DNA of 9,449 nt, from contig DFKM01000241.1 in NCBI GenBank assembly GCA_002373555.1, positions 1-9,449 of the forward strand, in the 5' to 3' direction. The notes beneath the pieces were generated by a model. That model worked only from the letters and a program-made list of their open reading frames with translations. It did no database searches and was not told where the DNA came from. The stretch comes from Lachnospiraceae bacterium UBA3645 (GTDB lineage Bacteria; Bacillota; Clostridia; Lachnospirales; Lachnospiraceae). Positions 1 through 6,727 of this stretch are shown here, in pieces; the first letter of the stretch is position 1, and every line of letters starts with the position of its first letter. The translations under genes were made by a program, and so were the position numbers.

Positions 1-16
1 ACACTTTTATGGTACT

Positions 17-43
17 AAAAAGACCGGCGGTGCCGGTCTTTTT
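17..43. terminator. Bidirectional intrinsic terminator after the AraC-type gene
   Basis: A perfect inverted repeat: AAAAAGACCGGC (17-28), loop GGT (29-31), GCCGGTCTTTTT (32-43). The GC-rich core is flanked by A5 and T5 runs, so the RNA made from either strand forms a stem followed by a U tract. It lies 2 nt beyond the stop codon of the minus-strand regulator at 46 and would end that transcript. It would also end any plus-strand transcript entering from the left edge, which is outside the window. Confidence 0.93.
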
Positions 44-45
44 TA

Positions 46-795
46 TTACCATGTTCTCTTGAAATTCTTTTTCCGAAACTGTCCGGGCGTCATGCCGGTG
101 TACTTGCGGAAGGTCTTCGAGAAGTGGCTCTGTGAACAGAATCCCAGATACTGCCCGATCTCCAGGAGACTGTATTCGGAGAACTGGATCATGCTCTGCG
201 CTTCTCTCACACGGCTCTTCTGAATGAATTCGCTGACCGTCTCTCCGGTCTCCTTCTTGAACAGTGCCGAGAAATAGGTCTCCGAAAGGCCGGCATTGTC
301 CGCGATCTGCTTCAGCGAGATATCGTAATGCAGATGCCGCAGGATATAGTCGATCGACAGTTTGATCTTCTCGCTCATCAGGACATCGGATTTGTTCTCG
401 TTCACCTTGTTCGTGAAATCGAGGACGGCTTTCTTATACAGCTCCCAAAGCTCTGCAGGCGTCTGGCATCCGTCCGCCTCCATAATGTAGGAATTGCTCA
501 GCGTAAAAGCTTCCTCTTCCCCAAGGCCACCGTCCAGCGCAGCTCTCGATGCGATGGCGATGCCAACAATAACAGTATACAGCTGTCTTCTGAACGGGTC
601 GGCGGACATGCGCTCCACGCGCTGATGCTCCGCGCTTTCAAGGTACTTGGTCACACGCTTGATATCGCCTTCCATGATCATGCCGTTCATCATCTTTTCC
701 TGGGCGTATCTGCCTGTGGAACGAATCTCGTCTCTGGTCTGGGTAATCTCGCGATGGACATGCTTTTTCTCGGTCGTCGGTCTGTTTTCGGTCAC
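46..795 (-). CDS. AraC/XylS-family transcriptional regulator
   Basis: A 249-residue DNA-binding regulator. The C-terminal AraC domain covers about residues 143-245. It has a first helix-turn-helix at about 159-180 (LKQIADNAGLSETYFSALFK), a second at about 210-231 (LLEIGQYLGFCSQSHFSKTF) and the family signature GMTPGQFRK at 234-242. The N-terminal 130 residues resemble the helical region in front of the AraC domain of many clostridial YesN-like regulators (DPFRRQLYTVIVGIAIASRAALDGGL). I see no cupin sugar pocket, so the signal cannot be guessed. The start is GTG (793-795), supported by a GGGGG Shine-Dalgarno-like run 7 nt upstream. The overlapping ATG 14 nt upstream is out of frame and meets a stop after five codons. 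It is the last gene before a strong terminator and has its own AT-rich 5' region. The target is unknown; a neighbouring operon is possible. Confidence 0.9.
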   Translation of the reverse strand: MTENRPTTEKKHVHREITQTRDEIRSTGRYAQEKMMNGMIMEGDIKRVTKYLESAEHQRVERMSADPFRRQLYTVIVGIAIASRAALDGGLGEEEAFTLSNSYIMEADGCQTPAELWELYKKAVLDFTNKVNENKSDVLMSEKIKLSIDYILRHLHYDISLKQIADNAGLSETYFSALFKKETGETVSEFIQKSRVREAQSMIQFSEYSLLEIGQYLGFCSQSHFSKTFRKYTGMTPGQFRKKNFKRTW

Positions 796-856
796 TGTGT
801 CGCCCCCATTTCGTCTTATATAAGCTCTTTTTACTCCTGCCCGCTATAACGGAATT

Positions 857-885
857 ATTGTACAACAATTTTAAACATTTTTCTA
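857..885 (-). promoter_or_regulatory. Candidate sigma-A promoter of the AraC-type gene
   Basis: On the minus strand, TAGAAA (880-885) is followed after 17 nt by TACAAT (857-862), about 60 nt before the GTG start. The -10 matches the consensus at 5 of 6 bases and the -35 at 4 of 6. The -10 overlaps the short inverted repeat ATTGT-TGT-ACAAT, which could be a regulator site. The assignment is tentative because the whole 796-942 gap is AT-rich and offers other possible boxes. Confidence 0.3.
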
Positions 886-892
886 GTCCGTT

Positions 893-926
893 TATAATAT
901 TTTTTTGTTAAATTTTTAATATTATA
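893..926. repeat. AT-only inverted repeat after the carboxypeptidase gene
   Basis: TATAATATT (893-901) and AATATTATA (918-926) form a 9-bp inverted repeat with a 16-nt loop containing T and A runs. It lies 17 nt beyond the stop of the carboxypeptidase gene. With no G or C in the stem, any hairpin would be weak. It might slow or end transcription, or be chance in AT-rich DNA. Confidence 0.3.
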
Positions 927-942
927 TTACGAAGATACTACA

Positions 943-1794
943 TCATTCGTCCGATGCAAGATACTCCTCCAGCACAAGACCTTTTTCGGTCATTTCCTTC
1001 GCCGCTGCCTTGCCGACATAACGGTAATGCCAGGGCTCGTTGATGATCCCGGTAATATCCGTCTTGCTTTCCGGATAACGCTGCACAAAACCGTATTTCC
1101 AGCTGTTCTCATTCAGCCATGTCCAGATCCCGTCCGGGGACTGGGTCTCCTTATCCGCACTGGAAATGTCCACGGAGAGTCCCAGTTCATGCTCACTGGT
1201 CCCGGGAATGGCCACCCATTCCTCTGCCAGCTTGACCGCGTCCTCATGGCTGTTCCCGGAATTCTCATATTCCTTGATCTTTTTGTCCATCATCGCCTGC
1301 TGATCCGCATGCGTACGGAAAGAGGATGTAATGCCGGGCTTCAGGCCTTGGCTCCGCATATCATCGAACATGTTCTGCAGATCGGGATAAATGCGGGAGT
1401 CGACTCTGTTTCCGTTCCTGAGCTCGGTAAATTCCGGAACGGTATAGCCTTCCGGGATCGGATGATCCTTATTGACAAGGATGAGCATCCAGGAATCGTC
1501 TGCCGCGGCAGCAGCGCTTTCGGCGCTCTCCGTTCCCATGACGACGCCGGATTCCTCCGCCGCAGCGCTTTCGCCCTCCGGTGCGGCCGTCTCCGACTCC
1601 GCAGACACCGCCGCCGGATCATTTCCCGCATTCTGCGTACTGTTCTTCCGGATCTTGACGACCTCCGTACCCGCCCAGATCAGCACCAGTACGAGCACGA
1701 CAACCAGCGCTGCGAACACACCGGTCAGCAGCTTCTTTTTCCGTTCTTCTCTTCTCCGCCATTCCAGGCGTCTGGATAATATATCGTTTCCCAT
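943..1794 (-). CDS. Membrane-anchored VanY-type D,D-carboxypeptidase (peptidase M15B)
   Basis: A 283-residue zinc D-alanyl-D-alanine carboxypeptidase, predicted to trim the terminal D-Ala of peptidoglycan stem peptides outside the cell. Residues 1-21 are basic and cytoplasmic. Residues 22-42 form one membrane segment (VFAALVVVLVLVLIWAG) with no cleavage site, so this is a signal anchor. Residues 50-100 are a low-complexity Ala/Ser/Glu linker. The catalytic domain (about 105-280) has the substrate region SSFRTHADQQ (157-166), zinc motif SEHELGLSVDI (200-210, ligands H202 and D209) and EPWHYRYVG (253-261, catalytic E253, ligand H256). These fit the SxHxxGxAxD and ExPWH patterns of M15B enzymes. 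ATG has GGAG 5 nt upstream. It follows the membrane-protein gene by 19 nt. It is more likely a housekeeping wall enzyme than a vancomycin-resistance factor, because no van genes are seen here. Confidence 0.92.
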   Translation of the reverse strand: MGNDILSRRLEWRRREERKKKLLTGVFAALVVVLVLVLIWAGTEVVKIRKNSTQNAGNDPAAVSAESETAAPEGESAAAEESGVVMGTESAESAAAAADDSWMLILVNKDHPIPEGYTVPEFTELRNGNRVDSRIYPDLQNMFDDMRSQGLKPGITSSFRTHADQQAMMDKKIKEYENSGNSHEDAVKLAEEWVAIPGTSEHELGLSVDISSADKETQSPDGIWTWLNENSWKYGFVQRYPESKTDITGIINEPWHYRYVGKAAAKEMTEKGLVLEEYLASDE

Positions 1795-1813
1795 CGTTTC
1801 TCCGCAATCTTTT

Positions 1814-2320
1814 TTATAAGACCGATGCGATCAGCCAGGGGATGAAGTAGGAGACAACACACATGATCGTCACCGCAAGCACAAGCCCCAGATAGACCGC
1901 CGGCAGCGCTTTCCTGAACTTTATATCCAGAAGCGCCGCGATCAGCGAGCCGGTCCAGGCACCGGTCCCGGGCAGCGGGATGCCGACGAACAGCATCAGT
2001 CCCCAGAATTCGTATTTCTGGATCTGCTCGCTTTTTCCGAGCGATTTTTCTTCCAGCCGCTCCACAAGCGGCCGGAAGACATTCGTTTTTTTCAGCCATG
2101 AAAAGATCGGTGTAATGAACCAGAGGATAAAGGGCACCGGGATCATGTTGCCGAGCATGCAGAACAGGACGCCCTTCCATAACGGAAGATGCATGAGCGA
2201 AGAAGCGATGATGCCGCCTCTCAGTTCCACGATCGGCACCATCGATATCACGAATGCAATAAGCTCCGGCGGAAAGCCCGCCATTGTTTCCATGAACCAG
2301 CTAATGATCGCGTCAACCAT
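1814..2320 (-). CDS. Small integral membrane protein, PF06695/COG2426 ('small multidrug export') family
   Basis: A 168-residue polytopic membrane protein. Hydrophobic stretches lie at about 19-40, 48-76, 104-130 and 139-166. The two half-motifs typical of this family are visible: MVPIVELRGGI (27-37) in the first half and FVGIPLPGTGAWTG (111-124) in the second, each probably in a re-entrant or interrupted helix. A charged cytoplasmic-type loop lies between (77-103). The name 'multidrug export' is historical and no transport activity is established. From memory, structure modelling has linked this family to the DedA/VTT fold, whose members include polyprenyl-phosphate and phospholipid scramblases or flippases. 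ATG (2318-2320) has GAGG 7 nt upstream. It sits 25 nt after the aminopeptidase gene and 19 nt before the carboxypeptidase gene, so co-transcription is likely. A role in envelope lipid handling is inference from that context. Confidence 0.85.
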   Translation of the reverse strand: MVDAIISWFMETMAGFPPELIAFVISMVPIVELRGGIIASSLMHLPLWKGVLFCMLGNMIPVPFILWFITPIFSWLKKTNVFRPLVERLEEKSLGKSEQIQKYEFWGLMLFVGIPLPGTGAWTGSLIAALLDIKFRKALPAVYLGLVLAVTIMCVVSYFIPWLIASVL

Positions 2321-2345
2321 TAAAGTACCTCGGTTTCCAGGACCG

Positions 2346-3590
2346 TTATCGGCGGCCCATGAATGCTTCTATATCCTCGATCGATCGGGGCGTCGGCGCA
2401 GACAGATTCTCACAGCCGTCCTTTGTGATCAGGCAGTTGTCCTCCAGACGGAAACCGATCCCCCATTCCTCATAATAAATGCCGATATCCACGCAGAATA
2501 CATAGCCCGGCTTTGTGACGCCCGCATAATCACAGACATCGTGCACATCCAGGCCCACGTGATGGGCGCCGCCGTGCCACATGACCTCACGGACATTTTC
2601 CGGCTTGTCGATGACACCGATGTCCGTCAGCAGCTCTGCGCAGTATTCGTGCGCGATCCTGTCGACATCCCGCATGGTGATGCCGGGCTTCAGGATGCTG
2701 AACATATACTCGGATGTCTGATAGGCGCATTCATACAGCGCTCTCTGTCTGTCATTGAACTTTCCGTTGCACGGCCAGCCTCTCGACACGTCGTTGCATT
2801 CATTGTCCCAGATCGCACCGACATCGTTCAGGATCATGTCGCCGTCCATCGCCTGCCCGCGGTAGGCGTAGTAGTGAATGCAGAAATTGTTCTGTCCGGC
2901 GGAAATGATGGACGGAAATGCCGGTGCGAGCACGCCGTGCTGCGCGAGCGCATAATCCCACTCCGCCTTGTACTGGTATTCGTACATGCCGGGTCTGGAA
3001 GCGCGCATCATTGCCTGGATGCCGTCCCTGGTGATCAGCTGCGCCTTCTTCATCGCTTCGATCTCGCAGGGCTTCTTGATGGAGCGCAGGCTGCGGATGC
3101 GGCTGTGGATGTTTTTGATGGTAAAATAAGGAAATTCCTCTTTGATCCTGTGCGCCAGCTTCAGTGCATCGCGGGGCGGCTCATCGGAGGTGAGCTGATC
3201 GAAATCCAGATAAACGGTATGGATATCACCCGATACTGCAAGTCTACGCATGGCTTCCGGGAATTTCGTCACATCGCCGAAATAGCGGATGCCGGAGATC
3301 TCCTCCGCCTGTTCCGGCTTCAGCCTGGCGCCGGTCCAGCGTTCGGCATGCGCATCCGGTGGGAGCAGATAGATCGTCTCCGCGACCTGCAGGTCGTCCT
3401 TGACGGCGAGGAAGACTGTATTTTCCTGCTCGATGCCGGTGAAATATACAAAGCTTCTGTCCGCGAAGAATGGATACATCTCATCCGCCGTCTTTCTGGG
3501 CGCATGTCCGGAAAACAAGACGAGCGCCGATCCGGGCGTCATGGATGCGTAGAGTGCCTTTCTGTTCTCTTCATAAAAAGATCTGTCCAT
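2346..3590 (-). CDS. pepP: X-Pro aminopeptidase (aminopeptidase P, peptidase M24B)
   Basis: A cytoplasmic metallopeptidase that removes an N-terminal residue preceding proline. I place the start at the ATG at 3588-3590 (414 residues). The family normally begins near this point (DRSFYEENRKAL), and an AGGACAGG purine run lies upstream. An in-frame ATG at 3636-3638 would add 16 unconserved residues and lacks a clear ribosome binding site. The N-terminal aminopeptidase P domain covers about 1-150 (LFSGHAPRKTADEMYPFF near 26-43). The M24 'pita-bread' domain covers about 175-405. Predicted metal ligands are D256 (NDVGA), D267 (CNDVSR), H343 (HGGAHHVGLDVHD) and E383 (FRLED). The remaining ligand, Glu in the usual TVEPG motif, is Asp368 here (CVDIGIYY), a conservative but notable change. 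It lies 75 nt after smsB and 25 nt before the PF06695 gene. Confidence 0.9.
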   Translation of the reverse strand: MDRSFYEENRKALYASMTPGSALVLFSGHAPRKTADEMYPFFADRSFVYFTGIEQENTVFLAVKDDLQVAETIYLLPPDAHAERWTGARLKPEQAEEISGIRYFGDVTKFPEAMRRLAVSGDIHTVYLDFDQLTSDEPPRDALKLAHRIKEEFPYFTIKNIHSRIRSLRSIKKPCEIEAMKKAQLITRDGIQAMMRASRPGMYEYQYKAEWDYALAQHGVLAPAFPSIISAGQNNFCIHYYAYRGQAMDGDMILNDVGAIWDNECNDVSRGWPCNGKFNDRQRALYECAYQTSEYMFSILKPGITMRDVDRIAHEYCAELLTDIGVIDKPENVREVMWHGGAHHVGLDVHDVCDYAGVTKPGYVFCVDIGIYYEEWGIGFRLEDNCLITKDGCENLSAPTPRSIEDIEAFMGRR

Positions 3591-3665
3591 GGATATTCTG
3601 ACCTGTCCTTTATTAAGATTTCCGAAGGCACCCCGCATGCCCGCAGATGTTTCAGTTTTAAACGA

Positions 3666-4592
3666 TTATTTCAGGAAGCCGTTGATGATCTGCTCCTCGG
3701 CTTCCGCCTCCGTGAGTCCCAGCGTCATCAGCTTGATGATCTGATCGCCGGCGATCTTGCCGATCGCGGCTTCATGCACCAGCGCTGCATCCACATCGTT
3801 CGCTTCCAGTCCCGGTACAGCGAGAATCCGTCCCTTGTCCATGATAATGGAATCGCACTCGGTATGTCCGTTGCAGGGCGCATTTCCGAGAAGCTTCGCG
3901 TCGAATTTCTGATAGGAATTGTCTCTGGCGACGGATCTGGATACGACATCCGCGCTGGAGCCTTCCCCGTTCAGACGCACGTCATAGGTGCTGATGGCCC
4001 GCTGGTCGCCGTGCGTCATCAGACGCTCGCGCACGACAAGCTTTGCGCCGGCCGCCAGCTCGGCGATCGTGGTGCGCTCGGTATCATCCACACCCTTGAT
4101 CTGCACCATTTCCATCTCCATGGTGCTGTTCTCTTCCATATAGACTTCGGTGCCGGGATTCAGGATGCGCTTTCCGCTGCCGGTGCCGGAGCCGTAGTGC
4201 TTTTCGACATATTTGACCTTCGCGCCTTTGCCGACATAGAATCTGTGGATGCCGTCATGCTCGGAATCCTGATTGCCGCAGTTGTCGATGCCGCAGCCGG
4301 CCACGATCACGACATCGCAGTCCTCTCCGATATAGAAATCATTGTAGACAACTTCCTTCAGACCGCTCTGGGAAAGCACGACCGGGATATGCACGCTCTC
4401 GTGCTTTGTACCGGGTTTGATGCGGATATCAATGCCGCTGACATCCGTCTTGGATGTAATCTCGATATTCGCGGTCGAATTTCTTCCGACAGCCTGGCTG
4501 TTCGAGCGGATATTATAGGCACCCTCGGGAACCTTGTGAAGATCGGCGACCTCCATCAGTAGTCTTTTCTGAATTTCGTCAAGCTGGATCAT
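3666..4592 (-). CDS. smsB: Minimal SufB/SufD-type Fe-S cluster assembly scaffold (SmsB-like)
   Basis: A 308-residue SufBD-family protein (PF01458), much shorter than E. coli SufB (495) or SufD (423). It keeps the beta-helix core and C-terminal region but has only a short helical N-terminus. Middle residues VVYNDFYIGEDCDVVIVAG (81-99) and the C-terminal block are typical: CNGHTECDS (240-248), ALVHEAAIGKIAGDQ (270-284), then LGLTEAEAEEQIINGFL (291-307). Candidate cluster ligands are C100, C105, H112, H116, C240, C246, H273 and E274. H273-E274 aligns with the conserved His-Glu near the SufB C-terminus. ATG (4590-4592) starts 2 nt after the smsC stop, with AAAGGAG (4603-4609) inside smsC, so translation is probably coupled. 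With only one SufBD gene, it should act as a homodimer bound to SmsC. The name follows the SUF-like minimal system; SufB-like or SufD-like would be the conservative label. Confidence 0.85.
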   Translation of the reverse strand: MIQLDEIQKRLLMEVADLHKVPEGAYNIRSNSQAVGRNSTANIEITSKTDVSGIDIRIKPGTKHESVHIPVVLSQSGLKEVVYNDFYIGEDCDVVIVAGCGIDNCGNQDSEHDGIHRFYVGKGAKVKYVEKHYGSGTGSGKRILNPGTEVYMEENSTMEMEMVQIKGVDDTERTTIAELAAGAKLVVRERLMTHGDQRAISTYDVRLNGEGSSADVVSRSVARDNSYQKFDAKLLGNAPCNGHTECDSIIMDKGRILAVPGLEANDVDAALVHEAAIGKIAGDQIIKLMTLGLTEAEAEEQIINGFLK

Positions 4593-4594
4593 GA

Positions 4595-5341
4595 TCAGCA
4601 GTCTCCTTTCCCGGGCATGTTCTTAACGCATCCCGGCAGTGCGGATGCGGTTCCCATCAGTGTGGGCAGCACTTCATCCTTCGAACCCTGTGCGGCAAGC
4701 TCGCCGTCTTTTAATACGATGATCTCATCTGCGATATTCAGGATCCTTTCCTGATGGGAAATGATGAGAATGGAGCTGTCGTTGATGTTCTTTCTCATAT
4801 CCTCGAACACCTGGATCAGGTTGTTGAAGCTCCAGAGATCGATGCCGGCTTCCGGCTCGTCAAACACGGAAAGCCTGGATGCCTTGGCAAGCACCGTGGC
4901 GATCTCAATGCGCTTCAGTTCACCGCCGGAAAGGCTGGAATTCACCTCTCTGTCAATATAGTCTTTCGCACAGAGACCGACGGCGGAAAGGTATTCGCAG
5001 GCAGCAGCTGGCGCCAGACGTTTGCCGGTCGCCAGGCGGATCAGATCCAGCACCTGGATGCCCTTGAATTTCACCGGCTGCTGGAAGGCAAAACCGATGC
5101 CCATCTTCGCTCTTTCGGTGATGGAGGTATCTGTGATATCCTCTCCGTCAAACAGGATCTTTCCCTCCGTGGGCTTCTCGATTCCGGCGATCAGACGTGC
5201 GAGCGTGGATTTGCCGCCGCCGTTCGGGCCGGTGATCACGATCAGTTTCTTATCCGGTATCGTCAGGCTGACGCCGCGGATGATCTCTTTATCCTCGCCT
5301 TCATCATCAACATTGAAGGATACATTAACCAGTTCAAGCAT
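4595..5341 (-). CDS. smsC: SufC-type Fe-S assembly ATPase (SmsC-like)
   Basis: A soluble ABC-type ATPase that powers Fe-S cluster building on the SufB-like scaffold encoded 2 nt downstream. Counting from the chosen start (248 residues): Walker A GPNGGGKST (38-46), Q-loop FQQP (86-89), signature LSGGELKR (137-144), Walker B LSVFDEPEAGID (157-168, D161 and E162) and H-loop SHQ (195-197). VKFKGIQVLDLIR after the Q-loop and SGGELKRIEIA fit SufC rather than a transporter ATPase, and no membrane partner is nearby. The start is the ATG at 5339-5341, because the ideal GGAGGT site lies 9 nt before it. The ATG at 5348-5350 directly abuts that site and is unlikely to be used. The C-terminal tail is unusual, with two cysteines (C238 and terminal C248). 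It is the first gene of its operon, behind an extended -10 promoter. Confidence 0.93.
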   Translation of the reverse strand: MLELVNVSFNVDDEGEDKEIIRGVSLTIPDKKLIVITGPNGGGKSTLARLIAGIEKPTEGKILFDGEDITDTSITERAKMGIGFAFQQPVKFKGIQVLDLIRLATGKRLAPAAACEYLSAVGLCAKDYIDREVNSSLSGGELKRIEIATVLAKASRLSVFDEPEAGIDLWSFNNLIQVFEDMRKNINDSSILIISHQERILNIADEIIVLKDGELAAQGSKDEVLPTLMGTASALPGCVKNMPGKGDC

Positions 5342-5350
5342 GTCGTGCAT

Positions 5351-5356
5351 ACCTCC
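5351..5356 (-). promoter_or_regulatory. Ribosome binding site that decides the smsC start
   Basis: The minus strand reads GGAGGT at 5356-5351, a full Shine-Dalgarno sequence. The first ATG (5350) has zero spacing from it. The second in-frame ATG (5341) has 9 nt, within the normal range. The second is therefore the likely start, giving a protein three residues shorter. Confidence 0.8.
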
Positions 5357-5387
5357 GATATTACACTGTTTTTAGTCAGTACCGCAC

Positions 5388-5393
5388 ATTATA
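5388..5393 (-). promoter_or_regulatory. Extended -10 promoter of the smsCB operon
   Basis: The minus strand reads TGCTATAAT, a perfect TATAAT (5388-5393) preceded by a TGn extension. It lies about 47 nt upstream of the smsC start. No good -35 hexamer is found 16-18 nt upstream: that position is the T-rich tail of the preceding terminator. Extended -10 promoters can work without a strong -35. The predicted transcript start is near 5381, with a leader of about 40 nt. No clear Rrf2/IscR-type operator was recognised. Confidence 0.65.
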
Positions 5394-5413
5394 GCATACA
5401 TTTACAAAATAAA

Positions 5414-5444
5414 AAAGAGGCTTCTATCATATAAAAGCCTCTTT
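5414..5444 (-). terminator. Intrinsic terminator of the STAS-phosphotransferase gene
   Basis: Read on the minus strand, AAAGAGGCTT (5444-5435) and AAGCCTCTTT (5423-5414) form a perfect 10-bp stem with an 11-nt loop. The right arm runs into TTTTTTATTTT. It starts 22 nt beyond the stop codon at 5467. It separates this gene from the smsCB promoter immediately downstream. Confidence 0.92.
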
Positions 5445-5466
5445 CAAAAGCCGCATTTTCTCCGCG

Positions 5467-6639
5467 TCAGAACAGCAGGGAATCATACATTCCGATAAGC
5501 TCCGTCAGCTCGGATTTCCAGAGCGCGATCTCCGCTCTTCCCTGTTCCGTGTCCATACCGCCGCGCCGCATCCCGCGCCGGATCAGCCGGGTGTAACCGA
5601 GGATGCGGGCTTTATCCTCCACTTCCCGGATCCGGTCTTCTTCCTCCGTCTCCAGATAGGCGGCAAGCGCCTTTTTCCAGAATGTGGTTCCGGTCTGATA
5701 ATCGAATTTCTGGAAATTCCGGATCGCTTCGTGATCGATCTCATAGAATCCCTGAAAGGCATTGAACATCGAAGCAAGCTCAAAGATGGGATGGCCTGTT
5801 GCCAGCGTATCCATATCGATCAGGAGCACCTCGCCGTCCTGCAGTTCCAGGTTCCTGGTATGATAGTCTCCGTGGATCATATGGTCATCATGCGGCACAT
5901 CCTGCACCAGCCGGATCAGTTTGGAGCCGACCGCCGGATCGAGCTGTTCCTGTACAAAACCCGCCCAGATGAGGGCCGTATCCTTCATGTCCGGCAGCTT
6001 TCCCTTTGGTACCACAGTACCGTGGATCTTCCGCAGCATCTCGACATATTCTTTCACGCACCAGTCCATCTTCTCCGGCTCAGCAGCCAGGATCCTGGAA
6101 AAAGATCTCGCATTCAGAAGTTCGAATACGGAACCGTAATGGTCGCCCACTTTAACGACATCATAGGAGATCGCTGTCGGGATCCCGAGGATCAGCGCCA
6201 GCTTGGCCACTTCCCGCTCATGCCGGATCTCCTCAAGCGCATCCTTGTTGTTGTACACCTTAACCACATTATCCTGATCGATCCGGTAGACGGTTCCGTT
6301 CGAACCGCGGCCGATCTCCTCGCAGCCTTCGATGCTGACGACACGGTAGGCCTTCTCCACCATCATGATCTCGGTGAAGCCCGTCATATCAAGGATCTCG
6401 TAGACTTCCGGGCTGACGCCCGTGATCTTCATCTCCGGCCGGGTCTTCTTCACTCTCAGCAAGATCCGCAGACCTGCACTGGAAATGTAGTCAAGCGCCG
6501 ATGCGTCGATCACCACCGGTGCCTGCTGTCTGTCCGTAAGCTTCGCTCTGATCTCTTCTTCCACTGCCGCCGCATTGTTGGAATCGATCCTGCGGTGCAG
6601 AATGATCCGGACGGGTTCTTTTGCAGATGTTCCTGCCAT
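5467..6639 (-). CDS. STAS domain fused to an APH-like phosphotransferase/kinase
   Basis: A 390-residue, two-domain cytoplasmic protein. Residues about 8-103 form a STAS (anti-sigma factor antagonist-like) domain containing VVIDASALDYISSAGLRILL (42-61). S54 aligns with the phosphorylated serine of SpoIIAA (DSSG). Residues about 105-390 form an aminoglycoside/choline-kinase-like domain. It has a glycine-rich loop EIGRGSNGTVY (108-118), lysine K127 in VVKVY, catalytic loop HGDYHTRN (256-263) and metal-binding LIDMDT (273-278, D275). All core kinase residues appear present. The substrate is unknown and drug resistance should not be assumed. The ATG at 6637-6639 has GGGGAG 7 nt upstream. In-frame ATGs at 6687 and further up lack a ribosome binding site and lie in the leader. 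The gene is monocistronic, with its own promoter and terminator. Possible roles are a small-molecule kinase or a protein kinase whose STAS domain acts as sensor, partner or target. Confidence 0.87.
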   Translation of the reverse strand: MAGTSAKEPVRIILHRRIDSNNAAAVEEEIRAKLTDRQQAPVVIDASALDYISSAGLRILLRVKKTRPEMKITGVSPEVYEILDMTGFTEIMMVEKAYRVVSIEGCEEIGRGSNGTVYRIDQDNVVKVYNNKDALEEIRHEREVAKLALILGIPTAISYDVVKVGDHYGSVFELLNARSFSRILAAEPEKMDWCVKEYVEMLRKIHGTVVPKGKLPDMKDTALIWAGFVQEQLDPAVGSKLIRLVQDVPHDDHMIHGDYHTRNLELQDGEVLLIDMDTLATGHPIFELASMFNAFQGFYEIDHEAIRNFQKFDYQTGTTFWKKALAAYLETEEEDRIREVEDKARILGYTRLIRRGMRRGGMDTEQGRAEIALWKSELTELIGMYDSLLF

Positions 6640-6646
6640 GTTCTGT

Positions 6647-6652
6647 CTCCCC
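6647..6652 (-). promoter_or_regulatory. Ribosome binding site that decides the STAS-phosphotransferase start
   Basis: The minus strand reads GGGGAG at 6652-6647, 7 nt before the ATG at 6637-6639. Upstream in-frame ATGs (6685-6687 and 6883-6885) have no such site. The farthest would overlap the preceding gene and lie upstream of the promoter. The shorter protein is therefore preferred. Confidence 0.8.
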
Positions 6653-6727
6653 GTTCTCTGAATTCGATGAATTGCCTGCTTTTCCATGTACAACCAGCTT
6701 TCTGTACAGACAATCCCTGCACACTCA

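Noticed and set aside
943..1794. Vancomycin-resistance gene vanY
   Set aside because: M15B carboxypeptidases are widespread wall enzymes, and no vanA/H/X/R/S genes are present in the window.
1980..4562. An 860-codon open frame on the plus strand
   Set aside because: It runs antisense through the PF06695, pepP and smsB genes, all of which have clear families, motifs and ribosome binding sites. Its own translation shows no recognisable domain, so it is a codon-bias shadow.
5467..6639. Aminoglycoside resistance gene
   Set aside because: The APH fold is shared by many kinases. The STAS fusion and chromosomal context give no support for drug modification.
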